A DNA stretch of 64,000 nt from Streptomyces spinoverrucosus. Its GTDB lineage: Bacteria > Actinomycetota > Actinomycetes > Streptomycetales > Streptomycetaceae. Under the pieces are notes generated by a model. It made no database searches, was not told the DNA's origin, and was given only the letters and a program-made list of their open reading frames with translations. The DNA lies in contig NZ_JADPZX010000001.1 of NCBI RefSeq assembly GCF_015712165.1, forward strand, positions 7,149,501 to 7,213,500, in the 5' to 3' direction. Every line of letters begins with the position of its first letter. Within the stretch, counting starts at the first letter, position 1. Made by a program: the position numbers and the translations under genes. Positions 42,013-50,683 of this stretch are shown in pieces.

Positions 42013-43154
42013 ATCAGGGCGAACTGGCCTTCCGGGCCCTCCTCGTGGTGGTCCAGGACCGACGCGGGGCGGCGGGCGGAAGCCGGGACCGGCAGGACGC
42101 CGGCGCTGCGCAGGTCGGTCGCGGTGAGGGTCGACTGCGCCTGCACCGGCGGAAGTTCGGCCAGCAGCGTGAGGACCGTGATCAGCTCCAGCAGCTCCGA
42201 CGTCCACGCCTGGGGCCAGGTCGCCGGGCGGATCGCGAGGAGCGTGCCGGGCTCGCCCTCGGCCGTGCGCGCCGCGAACCACTGCTCCAGGACGCGGATC
42301 CCGCCCGCCTCGAAGTCCCAGGCCGGGGACGGCACCGGGGAGATGCGGCCCTCGTCGAGGTGCAGGGTCTCCTCCTCGCGGTCGTAGTGGAGGGTGCGGG
42401 GGCGGGCGGGGAGCGGGGCGCGGACGTAGGGGCGGCGGCCGCCGGGCAGTTTGGGGCGGTCACCGTCGCGGCGCAGCAGCCAGAGCATGCGGCGGCCCGT
42501 CTCGACGCCGTGCGACCAGAGTCCGGGGTCGTCGGTGAGCGGGACGGTGAGGTCCGCCCGTACCGCGACCAGGATCCAGGCCAGGACGTCGACCGGGTCG
42601 GGGGCCTGGCCGAGGCGCGGGGCCAGGTGCTCCAGCAGGCCGGGGGCGAGGTTCGGTTCCGCGCCGCCGGGGCGGCGGAACAGGGGGCGGACGCGGCCGG
42701 GGCGGAGCAGCGGGAGCAGGGAGGTGGCCAGCAGGTGGGGGCCGCCGCCCTCCGGGTTCTCGACCACGAACACCTGTCGCTCGTCGGCCACCCGCCACAA
42801 CTCCGGCCGCGCCGCGTCGATCAGACGGTGGTCCGGAATCAGCCACTGCTCGTCGAAGGGGGACAACAGCACGCGGACCGGCTCGGGGCAGGGGCCCTGC
42901 GCGCGCAGCAGCTTCTCCGTTCCGGTGGACCGGCCCGGCAGCTGCCCGACCGCCGAGTGCAGGGTGCGCGAGCGCGTCGGCTCGAACAGGGCCTCCCGGT
43001 CCGCGCCCTCGGCCTTCATCAGGGCGTCCCAGCGGGCCTTGAGACAGGACGGGTCGGGGGCCGTCGGCCACCCCCGGCCGAGCCGCGGCGGTGCGACGGA
43101 CCACGGCATGAGGTCCGCCAACAGCGGAGCGTCGTCGTGCGTCACGCCGGGCAT
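42009..43154 (-). CDS. orphan type ISP restriction-modification specificity-domain protein
   Basis: 381 aa. It resembles the C-terminal target-recognition domain of type ISP (LlaBIII-like) enzymes: MPWSVAPPRLGRGW, RTLHSAVGQLPGR, FDEQWLIPDHRLIDAARPELW, DVLAWILVA, GRRMLWLLRRDGDRP and WDFEAGGIRVLEQWFAAR. The usual nuclease, helicase and methylase parts are missing, and no such genes are nearby. Such stand-alone proteins are common in streptomycetes with unknown role. The stop TAG lies in the palindromic element. Confidence 0.7.
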   Translation of the reverse strand: MPGVTHDDAPLLADLMPWSVAPPRLGRGWPTAPDPSCLKARWDALMKAEGADREALFEPTRSRTLHSAVGQLPGRSTGTEKLLRAQGPCPEPVRVLLSPFDEQWLIPDHRLIDAARPELWRVADERQVFVVENPEGGGPHLLATSLLPLLRPGRVRPLFRRPGGAEPNLAPGLLEHLAPRLGQAPDPVDVLAWILVAVRADLTVPLTDDPGLWSHGVETGRRMLWLLRRDGDRPKLPGGRRPYVRAPLPARPRTLHYDREEETLHLDEGRISPVPSPAWDFEAGGIRVLEQWFAARTAEGEPGTLLAIRPATWPQAWTSELLELITVLTLLAELPPVQAQSTLTATDLRSAGVLPVPASARRPASVLDHHEEGPEGQFALI

Positions 43155-43193
43155 CGTACGACGTGCCGCCGACAGGCGTCGGGGCCACGGGGG

Positions 43194-43943
43194 TCAAGTG
43201 GCGTCCAGCGTCACCGTGAAGGAGAAGCGGTCCCCCCGGTAGTGGATGACGGCCACGTCCAGTACCCGCCCGGACGCATCGTACGTCACGCCCGTGTAGT
43301 GCAGGATCGGGCTCAGCAGCGGCACGTTGAGCAGCCGTGCCGTCTCCGGGTCCGCGAGCCGGGCCTCCACCGTGTCCGTGATGCGGCTGATGTCCGCCCC
43401 GACGACGTCCCGCAGCACCTTGGTCATCGGCCAGCGGGTCAGATCGTCCAGGTCGATCCGGTCGGCCAGTTCGGGGCGGACGTGGTTGTGGGCGTGGTTG
43501 GTCGGCTCGCCCGTCTTCTCGTCGCTGCGCAGCCGGTGGTACGTGGCCACCTCGCCGAGGTCCGGGAAGTACTCGGCGAGTTCCGCGGGCACCGGCGCGT
43601 GGCCGTGGTCCAGCAGCTCGGTGGTCATGCCGGACTGCTGGGCCACGATCGCGTCCACCGAGCCCAGCAGCCGCACCGGAGCGCCCCGCCTGGCGCTGGG
43701 CTCGATGAACGTGCCGCGCCTGCGGTGCCGGGTGATCAGGCCCTCGTCCTCCAGCTCCTTCAGCGCCTGCCGCATGGTCAGCACGCTCACGCCGTAGTGC
43801 CCCGCCAACTGCTCCTCGGTCGGCAGCCGCAGCGGGTCCCGGGGCGAGCGGCCGAGTATCGAGGCGCGCAGCGACTGCGACACCTGGTACCAGAGCGGCA
43901 GCTTGCGGTTCAGGACGATCGAGTCCGGGGCGAAGGAGGTCAC
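43194..43943 (-). CDS. GntR/HutC family regulator with UTRA domain
   Basis: 249 aa. N-terminal winged helix (LWYQVSQSLRASILG; LAGHYGVSVLTMRQALKELEDEGLITRHRRRGTFI) and a C-terminal UTRA effector domain (SILHYTGVTYDASGRVLDVAVIHYRGDRFSF). HutC-type members sense small acids or sugars. It lies 61 bp downstream of hmgA on the same strand, so it may be co-transcribed with hmgA and regulate tyrosine/homogentisate breakdown. Confidence 0.87.
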   Translation of the reverse strand: MTSFAPDSIVLNRKLPLWYQVSQSLRASILGRSPRDPLRLPTEEQLAGHYGVSVLTMRQALKELEDEGLITRHRRRGTFIEPSARRGAPVRLLGSVDAIVAQQSGMTTELLDHGHAPVPAELAEYFPDLGEVATYHRLRSDEKTGEPTNHAHNHVRPELADRIDLDDLTRWPMTKVLRDVVGADISRITDTVEARLADPETARLLNVPLLSPILHYTGVTYDASGRVLDVAVIHYRGDRFSFTVTLDAT

Positions 43944-44004
43944 GGGGCCATCCGTACCGGCAGGAACGAGTCAGTGCAAGGCGCGCCTGAGAAGCGGGCG
44001 ACCG

Positions 44005-45318
44005 TCACAACGGGCGGAAGTGCCGCTGAAGGCCCTGCCACACGTCGTCGTAGCGCTGTTGCAGGTGTTCCGCGCGCGCCGCCTGCGGTGTCAGGGTCAC
44101 CGGCCAGCGCGTCTCGAACATGAACGCCAGCCCGTCGTCCACCTTCTGCGGTCGCAGCTCGGCGGCGCTCGCCCGGTCGAAGGTCTCCCGGTCCGGGCCG
44201 TGCGCCGACATCATGTTGTGCAGCGAGCCGCCGCCCGGCACGAAACCCTCGGCCTTCGCGTCGTACGCGCCCTCGACGAGGCCCATGTACTCGGACATGA
44301 CGTTGCGATGGAAGTACGGCGGCCGGAACGTGTCCTCGCCCACCAGCCAGCGCGGCGCGAAGACCACGAAGTCGACGCCCGCGAGCCCGGGGGTGTCGGA
44401 CGGCGAGGTGAGGACCGTGAAGATCGACGGGTCCGGGTGGTCGTACGAGATGGTGCCGAGCACATTGAAACGGCGCAGGTCGTAGAGGTACGGCACATGG
44501 TTGCCGTGCCAGGCGACGACGTCGAGCGGTGAGTGGTCGTACGTCGCCGTCCAGAGGTTGCCGCAGAACTTGTTGACCACCTCCACCGGGCCCTCGACGT
44601 CCTCGTAAGCGGCGACGGGCGCCCGGAAGTCCCGGGGGTTGGCGAGGCCGTTGGCGCCGATCGGGCCGAGGTCGGGGAGGCGGAACGGGGCGCCGTAGTT
44701 CTCGCAGACGTATCCCCGGGCCGACTCGTCGAGGAGCTCCACCCGGAAGCGCACCCCGCGCGGAACGAGCGCCACATGCCCCGGTTCCGCCCCCAGCAGC
44801 CCGAACTCGGTGCGCAGCAGCAGCCCGCCGCGCTCCGGGACGATCAGCAGCTCGCCGTCCGCATCGCTGAAGACGCGGTCCATGTCGGCGTTGGCGTGGT
44901 ACAGGTGCACGGCGATGCCGGTGCGCTGGGCCGCGTCGCCGTTGCCGCCCAGCGTCCACAGGCCGGCCAGGAAGTCGGTGCCGGGCGGCGGCTCGGGCAG
45001 CGGGTTCCAGCGCAGGCGGTTCGGGTCGGGCGCGGTCTCGGCGAAGGGGGCCGTGCGCAGGCCGCCGTTGTCGGTGCGGGTGAACGTCGGGTGCGCGGCC
45101 GAGGGGCGGATGCGGTACAGCCATGACCGGCGGTTGTGGGCGCGGGGTTCGGTGAAGGCCGTACCGCTGAGCTGCTCGGCGTACAGGCCGAGGGGGGCGC
45201 GTTGCGGTGAGTTGCGGCCCTCGGGCAGTGCGCCCGGCTCGGCCTCGGAGCTGTGCTCGTTGCCGAATCCGCAGAGGTAGGCCAGCCGTTCGGCGGTCTT
45301 CCGGGCGTCCGCGCTCAT
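44005..45318 (-). CDS. hmgA: homogentisate 1,2-dioxygenase
   Basis: 437-aa iron enzyme that opens the ring of homogentisate to maleylacetoacetate in phenylalanine/tyrosine catabolism. Characteristic start [19 protein letters not shown]. Iron ligands His337 and Glu343 ([14 protein letters not shown]) and His373 ([12 protein letters not shown]), with His367 nearby as catalytic base. Length equals the family norm. No other pathway genes (fumarylacetoacetase, isomerase) are adjacent. A 20-bp near-palindrome 26 bp upstream of the start (45344-45363) is probably its operator. Confidence 0.96.
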   Translation of the reverse strand: MSADARKTAERLAYLCGFGNEHSSEAEPGALPEGRNSPQRAPLGLYAEQLSGTAFTEPRAHNRRSWLYRIRPSAAHPTFTRTDNGGLRTAPFAETAPDPNRLRWNPLPEPPPGTDFLAGLWTLGGNGDAAQRTGIAVHLYHANADMDRVFSDADGELLIVPERGGLLLRTEFGLLGAEPGHVALVPRGVRFRVELLDESARGYVCENYGAPFRLPDLGPIGANGLANPRDFRAPVAAYEDVEGPVEVVNKFCGNLWTATYDHSPLDVVAWHGNHVPYLYDLRRFNVLGTISYDHPDPSIFTVLTSPSDTPGLAGVDFVVFAPRWLVGEDTFRPPYFHRNVMSEYMGLVEGAYDAKAEGFVPGGGSLHNMMSAHGPDRETFDRASAAELRPQKVDDGLAFMFETRWPVTLTPQAARAEHLQQRYDDVWQGLQRHFRPL

Positions 45319-45343
45319 GATCGCTGCTCCCTTGCACGCTGAT

Positions 45344-45363
45344 TCCTATGGTTCACCGTAGGA
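45344..45363. promoter_or_regulatory. near-palindromic operator candidate of hmgA
   Basis: TCCTATGGTTCACCGTAGGA pairs in 8 of 10 positions around its centre and lies 26 bp before the hmgA start, in the divergent region with the lipoprotein gene. Confidence 0.5.
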
Positions 45364-45514
45364 TTGCGGTTGCCGTCGCGCAAGGGGATGTTCGGCCTCC
45401 TCTCGGTATCGGCCGGCCCCCTCTCGGCCTCCTCTCGACGGACGACGGAGGGCGGACGAGAACCAGACTCCAGGGGGATTCGAGGTGTCGTACCGGTGTT
45501 CTACGCTCCTCGGC

Positions 45515-46111
45515 ATGTCGTGGACGCGTCGATCTGGTGCCGCGCTCGTGGCCTGTGTCCTGTTGCCGGCCGGAGTCGCGGGTTGCGGCACCAGTGATGC
45601 GGGAGAGCGCAAGAACGGGGAGTCGCCGCCGGCGGTGGGCCGGCTGCTCGACGACACCGACGAGGCCGGGCGGCCCTACCGCGAGGTGCGGGGCGAGGAC
45701 GCGCCCGAGGTGGGCGTCGAGGTGCAGCCCGACACCTCCGGCGCCGGGTGGGACGTACGGCTGACGCTGCGCGACTTCCGCCTCTCACCGGCCGGTACGG
45801 CACGGAAGGCGTCGCCCGGCCGGGGCGTCGCCCGCCTCTTCCTGGACGGCCGCCCCGTCGCCGAACTGCGCGCCCCCGAGCACCGCCTGGCCACCGGACT
45901 GGTCCCGCGCGGCACGCACCAGGTCACCGCGCGGCTGTACGCCGACGACGGCACCGTCTGGGCGGTGGACGGCGAGCCCGTCGAGTCGACGGCCGACATC
46001 ACCGCGTCGGGAAGCGAGCCGAGCGAGTCGACCGCCACGATGAGTGCACCGGCCACGGATGTGCGTACTGGAGGTCGAGGTTCACCCGATCCCGGCGGAA
46101 AGGCATCATGA
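45515..46111 (+). CDS. lipoprotein of unknown function
   Basis: 198 aa from ATG 45515 (MSWTRRSGAALVACVLL). The lipobox is VAGC (Cys24-like) at the end of a short hydrophobic segment. The mature part is a beta-rich domain of about 110 residues (VGVEVQPDTSGAGWDVRLTLRDFRLSP; ARLFLDGRPVAELRAPEHRL; HQVTARLYADDGTVWAVDG) that resembles fibronectin-like or copper-chaperone-like folds, then a Ser/Thr tail. Its stop overlaps the TetR start (ATGA), so the two are translated together. Confidence 0.78.
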   Translation: MSWTRRSGAALVACVLLPAGVAGCGTSDAGERKNGESPPAVGRLLDDTDEAGRPYREVRGEDAPEVGVEVQPDTSGAGWDVRLTLRDFRLSPAGTARKASPGRGVARLFLDGRPVAELRAPEHRLATGLVPRGTHQVTARLYADDGTVWAVDGEPVESTADITASGSEPSESTATMSAPATDVRTGGRGSPDPGGKAS

Positions 46112-46725
46112 AGCCCGTGCCCGATCCGACCACCCTCCGCCGTGCGCCCGTCCAGCGGCGCAGTGCCGAACGCCTCACCCGCATCCTCGATGCCTGCGCC
46201 GACCTCCTCGACGAGGTCGGCTACGACGCCCTGAGCACCCGCGCGGTGGCCCAGCGCGCCGGTGTGCCCATCGGCTCCGTCTACCGCTTCTTCGGCAACA
46301 AGCGGCAGATGGCCGACGCGCTCGCCCAGCGCAACCTGGAGCGCTACGCCGAGCGCGTCACCGAACGCCTGAAGGGCGCGCGGCGCGGCGACTGGCGGGC
46401 CGCCATGGACGCCGTGCTCGACGAGTACCTCGCCATGAAGCGCACCGCGCCCGGCTTCTCCCTCGTCGACTTCGGCAACCAGATCCCCGTCGGCACCCGC
46501 CAGGCCGAACCCAACCACCGGGTCGCCGACCGGCTCACCGCCCTCCTCGCGGACTACCTCACCCGCGAACCCGACACCGAACTGCGCCGCGCCTTCCTGA
46601 TCGCCGTGGAGACCGCGGACGCGCTGGTGCAGCTGGCGTTCCGGGTGGATCCGGAGGGGGACGAGGCGATCATCGCGGAGATGCGGGAGATGCTGCGGGC
46701 CTATTTGGGGCGGGTGCTGGACTGA
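46108..46725 (+). CDS. TetR family regulator
   Basis: 205 aa from ATG 46108, overlapping the lipoprotein stop. The helix-turn-helix is RLTRILDACADLLDEVGYDALSTRAVAQRAGVPIGSVYRFFGNKRQMADALA. The C-terminal domain (SLVDFGNQIPVGTRQAEPNHRVADRL) is of the TetR_C_17-like type. A perfect GCATACC-GGTC-GGTATGC palindrome follows the gene, in front of the molybdopterin oxidoreductase, and is probably its binding site. Confidence 0.87.
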   Translation: MKPVPDPTTLRRAPVQRRSAERLTRILDACADLLDEVGYDALSTRAVAQRAGVPIGSVYRFFGNKRQMADALAQRNLERYAERVTERLKGARRGDWRAAMDAVLDEYLAMKRTAPGFSLVDFGNQIPVGTRQAEPNHRVADRLTALLADYLTREPDTELRRAFLIAVETADALVQLAFRVDPEGDEAIIAEMREMLRAYLGRVLD

Positions 46726-46764
46726 CGGGTCGGGGATCCGTTTCACGCGGGGACTCCCCTCCGT

Positions 46765-46782
46765 GCATACCGGTCGGTATGC
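46765..46782. promoter_or_regulatory. TetR-type operator before the molybdopterin oxidoreductase
   Basis: GCATACC-GGTC-GGTATGC is a perfect 18-bp palindrome with the ACCG-N2-CGGT core common in Streptomyces TetR sites. It is 48 bp upstream of the oxidoreductase start. A partial version (ACCG-TC-CGGT) occurs at 55806-55815 upstream of the MHS transporter. Confidence 0.65.
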
Positions 46783-46829
46783 TCGACCCGTCCGTGCGTC
46801 ACCGCTGTCGCCAGACCCCGGGAGGACCC

Positions 46830-49094
46830 GTGTCCCGCACCGCCCTGCGAATCTGCCCCCTGTGCGAGGCCACCTGCGGGCTCACGCTCACCATCGAGGG
46901 GACCCGGGTCACCGGGGCCCGCGGTGACCGCGACGACGTGTTCAGCCAGGGGTTCATCTGCCCCAAGGGCGCCTCCTTCGGAGCCGTCGACGGCGACCCG
47001 GACCGGCTGCGCGGACCGCTCGTGCGCGAGGACGGGGAGTTGCGGGAGGCCAGTTGGGAGGAGGCGTTCGACGTCGTGGCGGCCGGGATCCGGCCGGTCG
47101 TCGAGCGGTACGGGGCGAACTCCGTCGGCGTCGTCCTCGGCAACCCCAACGTGCACACCATGGCCGGCGCGCTCTATCCGCCCGTCCTGCTCGGCGCCCT
47201 CGGCACCAGGAGCGTGTTCACCGCGTCCACGGTCGACCAGATGCCCAAGCACGTCTCCAGCGGGCTGCTGTACGGCGACGCCAACGCCATCCCCGTGCCG
47301 GACCTCGACCGCACCGACCATCTGCTGCTCATCGGCGCCAACCCGCTGGAGTCCAACGGCAGCCTGTGCACCGCGCCCGACTTCCCCGGCAAGCTGAAGG
47401 CCCTCAAGGCGCGCGGCGGCACACTCACCGTGATCGACCCGCGCCGCACCCGCACCGCCAAGCTCGCCGACCGCCACATCGCCATCCGGCCCGGCACGGA
47501 CGCCCTGCTGCTCGCGGCGATGGCACAGGTGCTCTTCGACGAGGACCTGGTCGCGCTCGGCGACCTCGCGCCGCACGTCGAAGGACTGGCCGAACTCCGG
47601 GAAGCGGTACGGGACTTCACTCCCGAAGCCGTCGCCGACGCCTGTGACGTCGAACCCGCCGTGACGCGCGCCCTGGCCCGGGAACTGGCCGCCGCCCCCA
47701 CCGCCGCCGTCTACGGCCGCATCGGCAGCTGCACGGTCCCGCACGGCACGCTCGCCAGCTGGCTCGTCGACGTCGTCAACATCCTCACCGGCAACCTCGA
47801 CCGGCCGGGCGGTGCCCTCTTCCCGCAGGCCGCCACCGACAAGACACCCCGCCCGGCCGGACCCGGCCGCGGCTTCGCGCTCGGGCGCTGGCAGTCCCGG
47901 GTGAGCAAGCACCCCGAGGCGAAGGGCGAGGTGCCGCTCTCCGCGCTCGCCGAGGAGATCGACACCGCCACCGAGGAGGGCGAGCCGATCCGGGCGCTGA
48001 TCGCCATCGCCGCCAACCCGGTGCTGTCCGCGCCCGACGGGGACCGGCTCGACAAGGCCCTCGACTCGCTCGACTTCATGGTCAGCGTCGACCCCTACCT
48101 CAACGAGACCTCCCGCCACGCCCACGTCGTGCTGCCGCCGCCCCCGCCGTCCCAGAGCGCCCACCACGACTTCGCCTTCAACACCCTCGCCGTGCGCAAC
48201 CAGGTCCGCTACACCCGCCCCGCCGTCCCGCTGGAGCCGGGCCGGATGGCCGAGACCGAGATCCTCGCCCGGCTGGTCCTGGCCGCCTCCGGCATGCACG
48301 GAGCCGACCCCGGAGCCGTTGACGCGATGGTCATCGACCAGACCCTCGGCAAGGCGGTCGAGGAGGCCCACTCACCGGTGCGCGGCCGGGACCCGAAGCA
48401 GCTCGCGGCCCAGCTCACCGGCGACAACGGCCCCGAGCGGCGGCTCGACATGATGCTGCGCCTCGGCCCCTACGGCGACGGTTTCGGCGTACGACCGGAC
48501 GGGCTGACCCTGGAGAAGCTGCTCGCCCATCCGCACGGCGTGGACCTCGGCCCTCTCCGGCCCCGCCTGCCGCAGCCGCTGAAGACGGCGAGCGGGAAGG
48601 TCGAGCTGCTGCCGCGCCCCATCGCCGACGATCTGCCGCGGCTGCGGCAGGCCATGGCGGAGCGCGCCGACGGCCTCGTCCTCGTCGGCCGCCGCCATCT
48701 GCGGTCCAACAACAGCTGGATGCACAACGTCCCCGCCCTGACCGGCGGCACCAACCGCTGCACCCTGCACATCCACCCCGAGGACGCCGAACGGCTCGGC
48801 GTGCGCAGCGCGGCGCCGGTGCGGATCAAGGGAGCCGGGGGAGAGGTGACCGCCCCCGCCGAGATCACCGACGCCGTCCGTCCCGGCGTGGTCAGCCTGC
48901 CGCACGGCTGGGGGCACGACCGTCCCGGCACCCGGCTCACACACGCCGCCACCGACCCCGGCGTCAACGTCAACCAGCTCCTCGACGGCAGCCTCCTCGA
49001 CCCGCTCTCCGGCAACGCGGTCCTCAACGGAGTGCCGGTGGAGGTGGCCCCGGTGACCGAAAAGCTCACCGCGCTGACCTCCGCAAAGCTGTGA
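46830..49094 (+). CDS. molybdopterin-dependent oxidoreductase (DMSO reductase family)
   Basis: 754 aa from GTG 46830 behind GGAGGA. The N-terminal 4Fe-4S motif is C-x2-C-x3-C-x26-27-C (CPLCEATCGL...FICPKG). Then VDQMPKHVSS, DPRRTRTAKLADRHIAIRPGTDALLLAAM and a C-terminal dinucleotide-binding domain (RRHLRSNNSWMHNV; VNQLLDGSLLDPLSGNAVLNGVPVEV). No twin-arginine signal, so it is cytosolic. No partner FeS or membrane subunit is present, as with assimilatory nitrate reductase or BisC-like relatives; the substrate is unknown. Likely repressed by the TetR upstream. Confidence 0.9.
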   Translation: MSRTALRICPLCEATCGLTLTIEGTRVTGARGDRDDVFSQGFICPKGASFGAVDGDPDRLRGPLVREDGELREASWEEAFDVVAAGIRPVVERYGANSVGVVLGNPNVHTMAGALYPPVLLGALGTRSVFTASTVDQMPKHVSSGLLYGDANAIPVPDLDRTDHLLLIGANPLESNGSLCTAPDFPGKLKALKARGGTLTVIDPRRTRTAKLADRHIAIRPGTDALLLAAMAQVLFDEDLVALGDLAPHVEGLAELREAVRDFTPEAVADACDVEPAVTRALARELAAAPTAAVYGRIGSCTVPHGTLASWLVDVVNILTGNLDRPGGALFPQAATDKTPRPAGPGRGFALGRWQSRVSKHPEAKGEVPLSALAEEIDTATEEGEPIRALIAIAANPVLSAPDGDRLDKALDSLDFMVSVDPYLNETSRHAHVVLPPPPPSQSAHHDFAFNTLAVRNQVRYTRPAVPLEPGRMAETEILARLVLAASGMHGADPGAVDAMVIDQTLGKAVEEAHSPVRGRDPKQLAAQLTGDNGPERRLDMMLRLGPYGDGFGVRPDGLTLEKLLAHPHGVDLGPLRPRLPQPLKTASGKVELLPRPIADDLPRLRQAMAERADGLVLVGRRHLRSNNSWMHNVPALTGGTNRCTLHIHPEDAERLGVRSAAPVRIKGAGGEVTAPAEITDAVRPGVVSLPHGWGHDRPGTRLTHAATDPGVNVNQLLDGSLLDPLSGNAVLNGVPVEVAPVTEKLTALTSAKL

Positions 49095-49152
49095 CCAGGA
49101 GTTTTGCGCTTATTGCTCGCACGTCAACGTCTTGTTAACGCCGTTTGACGGG

Positions 49153-49207
49153 ACCTAACGTCGTCGCACCGCCGGCCCTGGTGGGAGTTCAAGGGCGAAC
49201 GTTAGGT
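49153..49207 (+). promoter_or_regulatory. separated inverted repeat in the leader of the citrate transporter
   Basis: ACCTAACGT (49153-49161) and ACGTTAGGT (49199-49207) are exact complements 37 bases apart, the second one ending nine bases before the ATG. They could be two operator half-sites or a stem masking the ribosome site. Confidence 0.45.
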
Positions 49208-49215
49208 ATCCACTC

Positions 49216-50643
49216 ATGCTGACCATCCTCGGCTTCGCCATGATCGCGACCTTCCTGGTCCTGATCATGATGAAGAAGATGTCGCCGATAGCGGCGCTCG
49301 TGCTCATCCCCGCGCTGTTCTGTGTCATCGTCGGCAAGGGCGCGCACCTCGGCGACTACGTCATCGACGGAGTCTCCAGCCTCGCCCCCACCGCGGCGAT
49401 GCTGATGTTCGCGATCGTCTACTTCGGTGTGATGATCGACGTCGGTCTGTTCGATCCGATCGTCCGGGGCATCCTGAAGTTCTGCAAGGCCGACCCGATG
49501 CGGATCGTCGTCGGTACGGCCCTGCTCGCGGCGATCGTCTCGCTGGACGGCGACGGCTCGACCACGTTCATGATCACGGTCTCGGCGATGTACCCGCTGT
49601 ACAAGCGGCTGAAGATGAGCCTGGTCGTGATGACCGGTGTCGCCGCGACCGCCAACGGCGTGATGAACACCCTGCCCTGGGGCGGTCCGACCGCCCGCGC
49701 CGCGACCGCCCTGAAGCTGGACGCCAGCGACATCTTCGTCCCGATGATCCCGGCCCTCGCCGTCGGCCTGGTCTTCGTCATCGTCCTGGCGTACTTCCTC
49801 GGTCTGCGCGAGCGCCGCCGGCTCGGTGTGCTGACGCTGGACGAGGTGCTGGAGGAGGAGTCGGTCGAGGAGAAGCAGACGGTCCTCGTGGGCAACGGCT
49901 CCGACGGCGCCACGGGCAAGGTCCGCCTCGACAAGGGCAACGGCTCCACCGCCACCGGAGGCTCCGGCACCGACGCGGAAGTCCCCGAGGAGGACGACGA
50001 CTTCCAGGGCCTCGACCCCGACCGCGCCACCCTGCGGCCCAAGCTGCTCTGGTTCAACGTGCTGCTCACGGTCGGCCTGCTCACCGCGATGATCATGGAG
50101 GTGCTGCCGATCCCGGTGCTGTTCCTGATCGGCGCCGCCCTCGCGCTCACCGTCAACTTCCCGAAGATCCCGGACCAGAAGGCCCGCCTCGCCGCGCACG
50201 CCGACAACGTCCTCAACGTCTCCGGCATGGTCTTCGCCGCCGCCGTCTTCACCGGCGTCCTGCAGGGCACCGGCATGGTCGACAGCATGGCCAAGTGGCT
50301 GGTGGACATCATCCCCGGCAGCATGGGCCCGCACATGGCCCTGGTCACGGGTGTGCTGAGCCTCCCGCTCACCTACTTCATGTCCAACGACGGCTTCTAC
50401 TTCGGTGTCCTGCCGGTCCTCGCCGAGGCCGGCGCGGCGCACGGCGTCACGCCGCTGGAGATGGCCCGCGCCTCGCTGGTCGGCCAGCCGCTGCACATGT
50501 CGAGCCCGCTGGTCCCGGCCGTGTACGTGCTGGTCGGCATGGCGAAGGTCGAGTTCGGCGACCACACGCGGTTCGTGGTGAAGTGGGCGGCCATGACGAG
50601 CCTGGTGATTCTCGGCGCCGGAATCCTGTTCGGCATCATCTGA
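49216..50643 (+). CDS. CitMHS family metal-citrate transporter
   Basis: 475 aa, about 12 TM helices, symporter that takes up citrate as a metal complex. Conserved motifs: SLDGDGSTTFMITVSAMYPLY in the first half and YFMSNDGFYFGVLPVLAEAG in the second, plus MNTLPWGGPTARAA. A cytosolic loop of about 90 residues (LTLDEVLEEESVEEK to GLDPDRATLR) is Glu/Asp/Gly-rich. In S. coelicolor the orthologous CitSc is known to import Fe3+- or Ca2+-citrate (from memory). It is in single-gene context with its own leader. Confidence 0.93.
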   Translation: MLTILGFAMIATFLVLIMMKKMSPIAALVLIPALFCVIVGKGAHLGDYVIDGVSSLAPTAAMLMFAIVYFGVMIDVGLFDPIVRGILKFCKADPMRIVVGTALLAAIVSLDGDGSTTFMITVSAMYPLYKRLKMSLVVMTGVAATANGVMNTLPWGGPTARAATALKLDASDIFVPMIPALAVGLVFVIVLAYFLGLRERRRLGVLTLDEVLEEESVEEKQTVLVGNGSDGATGKVRLDKGNGSTATGGSGTDAEVPEEDDDFQGLDPDRATLRPKLLWFNVLLTVGLLTAMIMEVLPIPVLFLIGAALALTVNFPKIPDQKARLAAHADNVLNVSGMVFAAAVFTGVLQGTGMVDSMAKWLVDIIPGSMGPHMALVTGVLSLPLTYFMSNDGFYFGVLPVLAEAGAAHGVTPLEMARASLVGQPLHMSSPLVPAVYVLVGMAKVEFGDHTRFVVKWAAMTSLVILGAGILFGII

Positions 50644-50683
50644 CCCGTCGGCATACGACCACTCCGTCAGGAGGTACACGACC

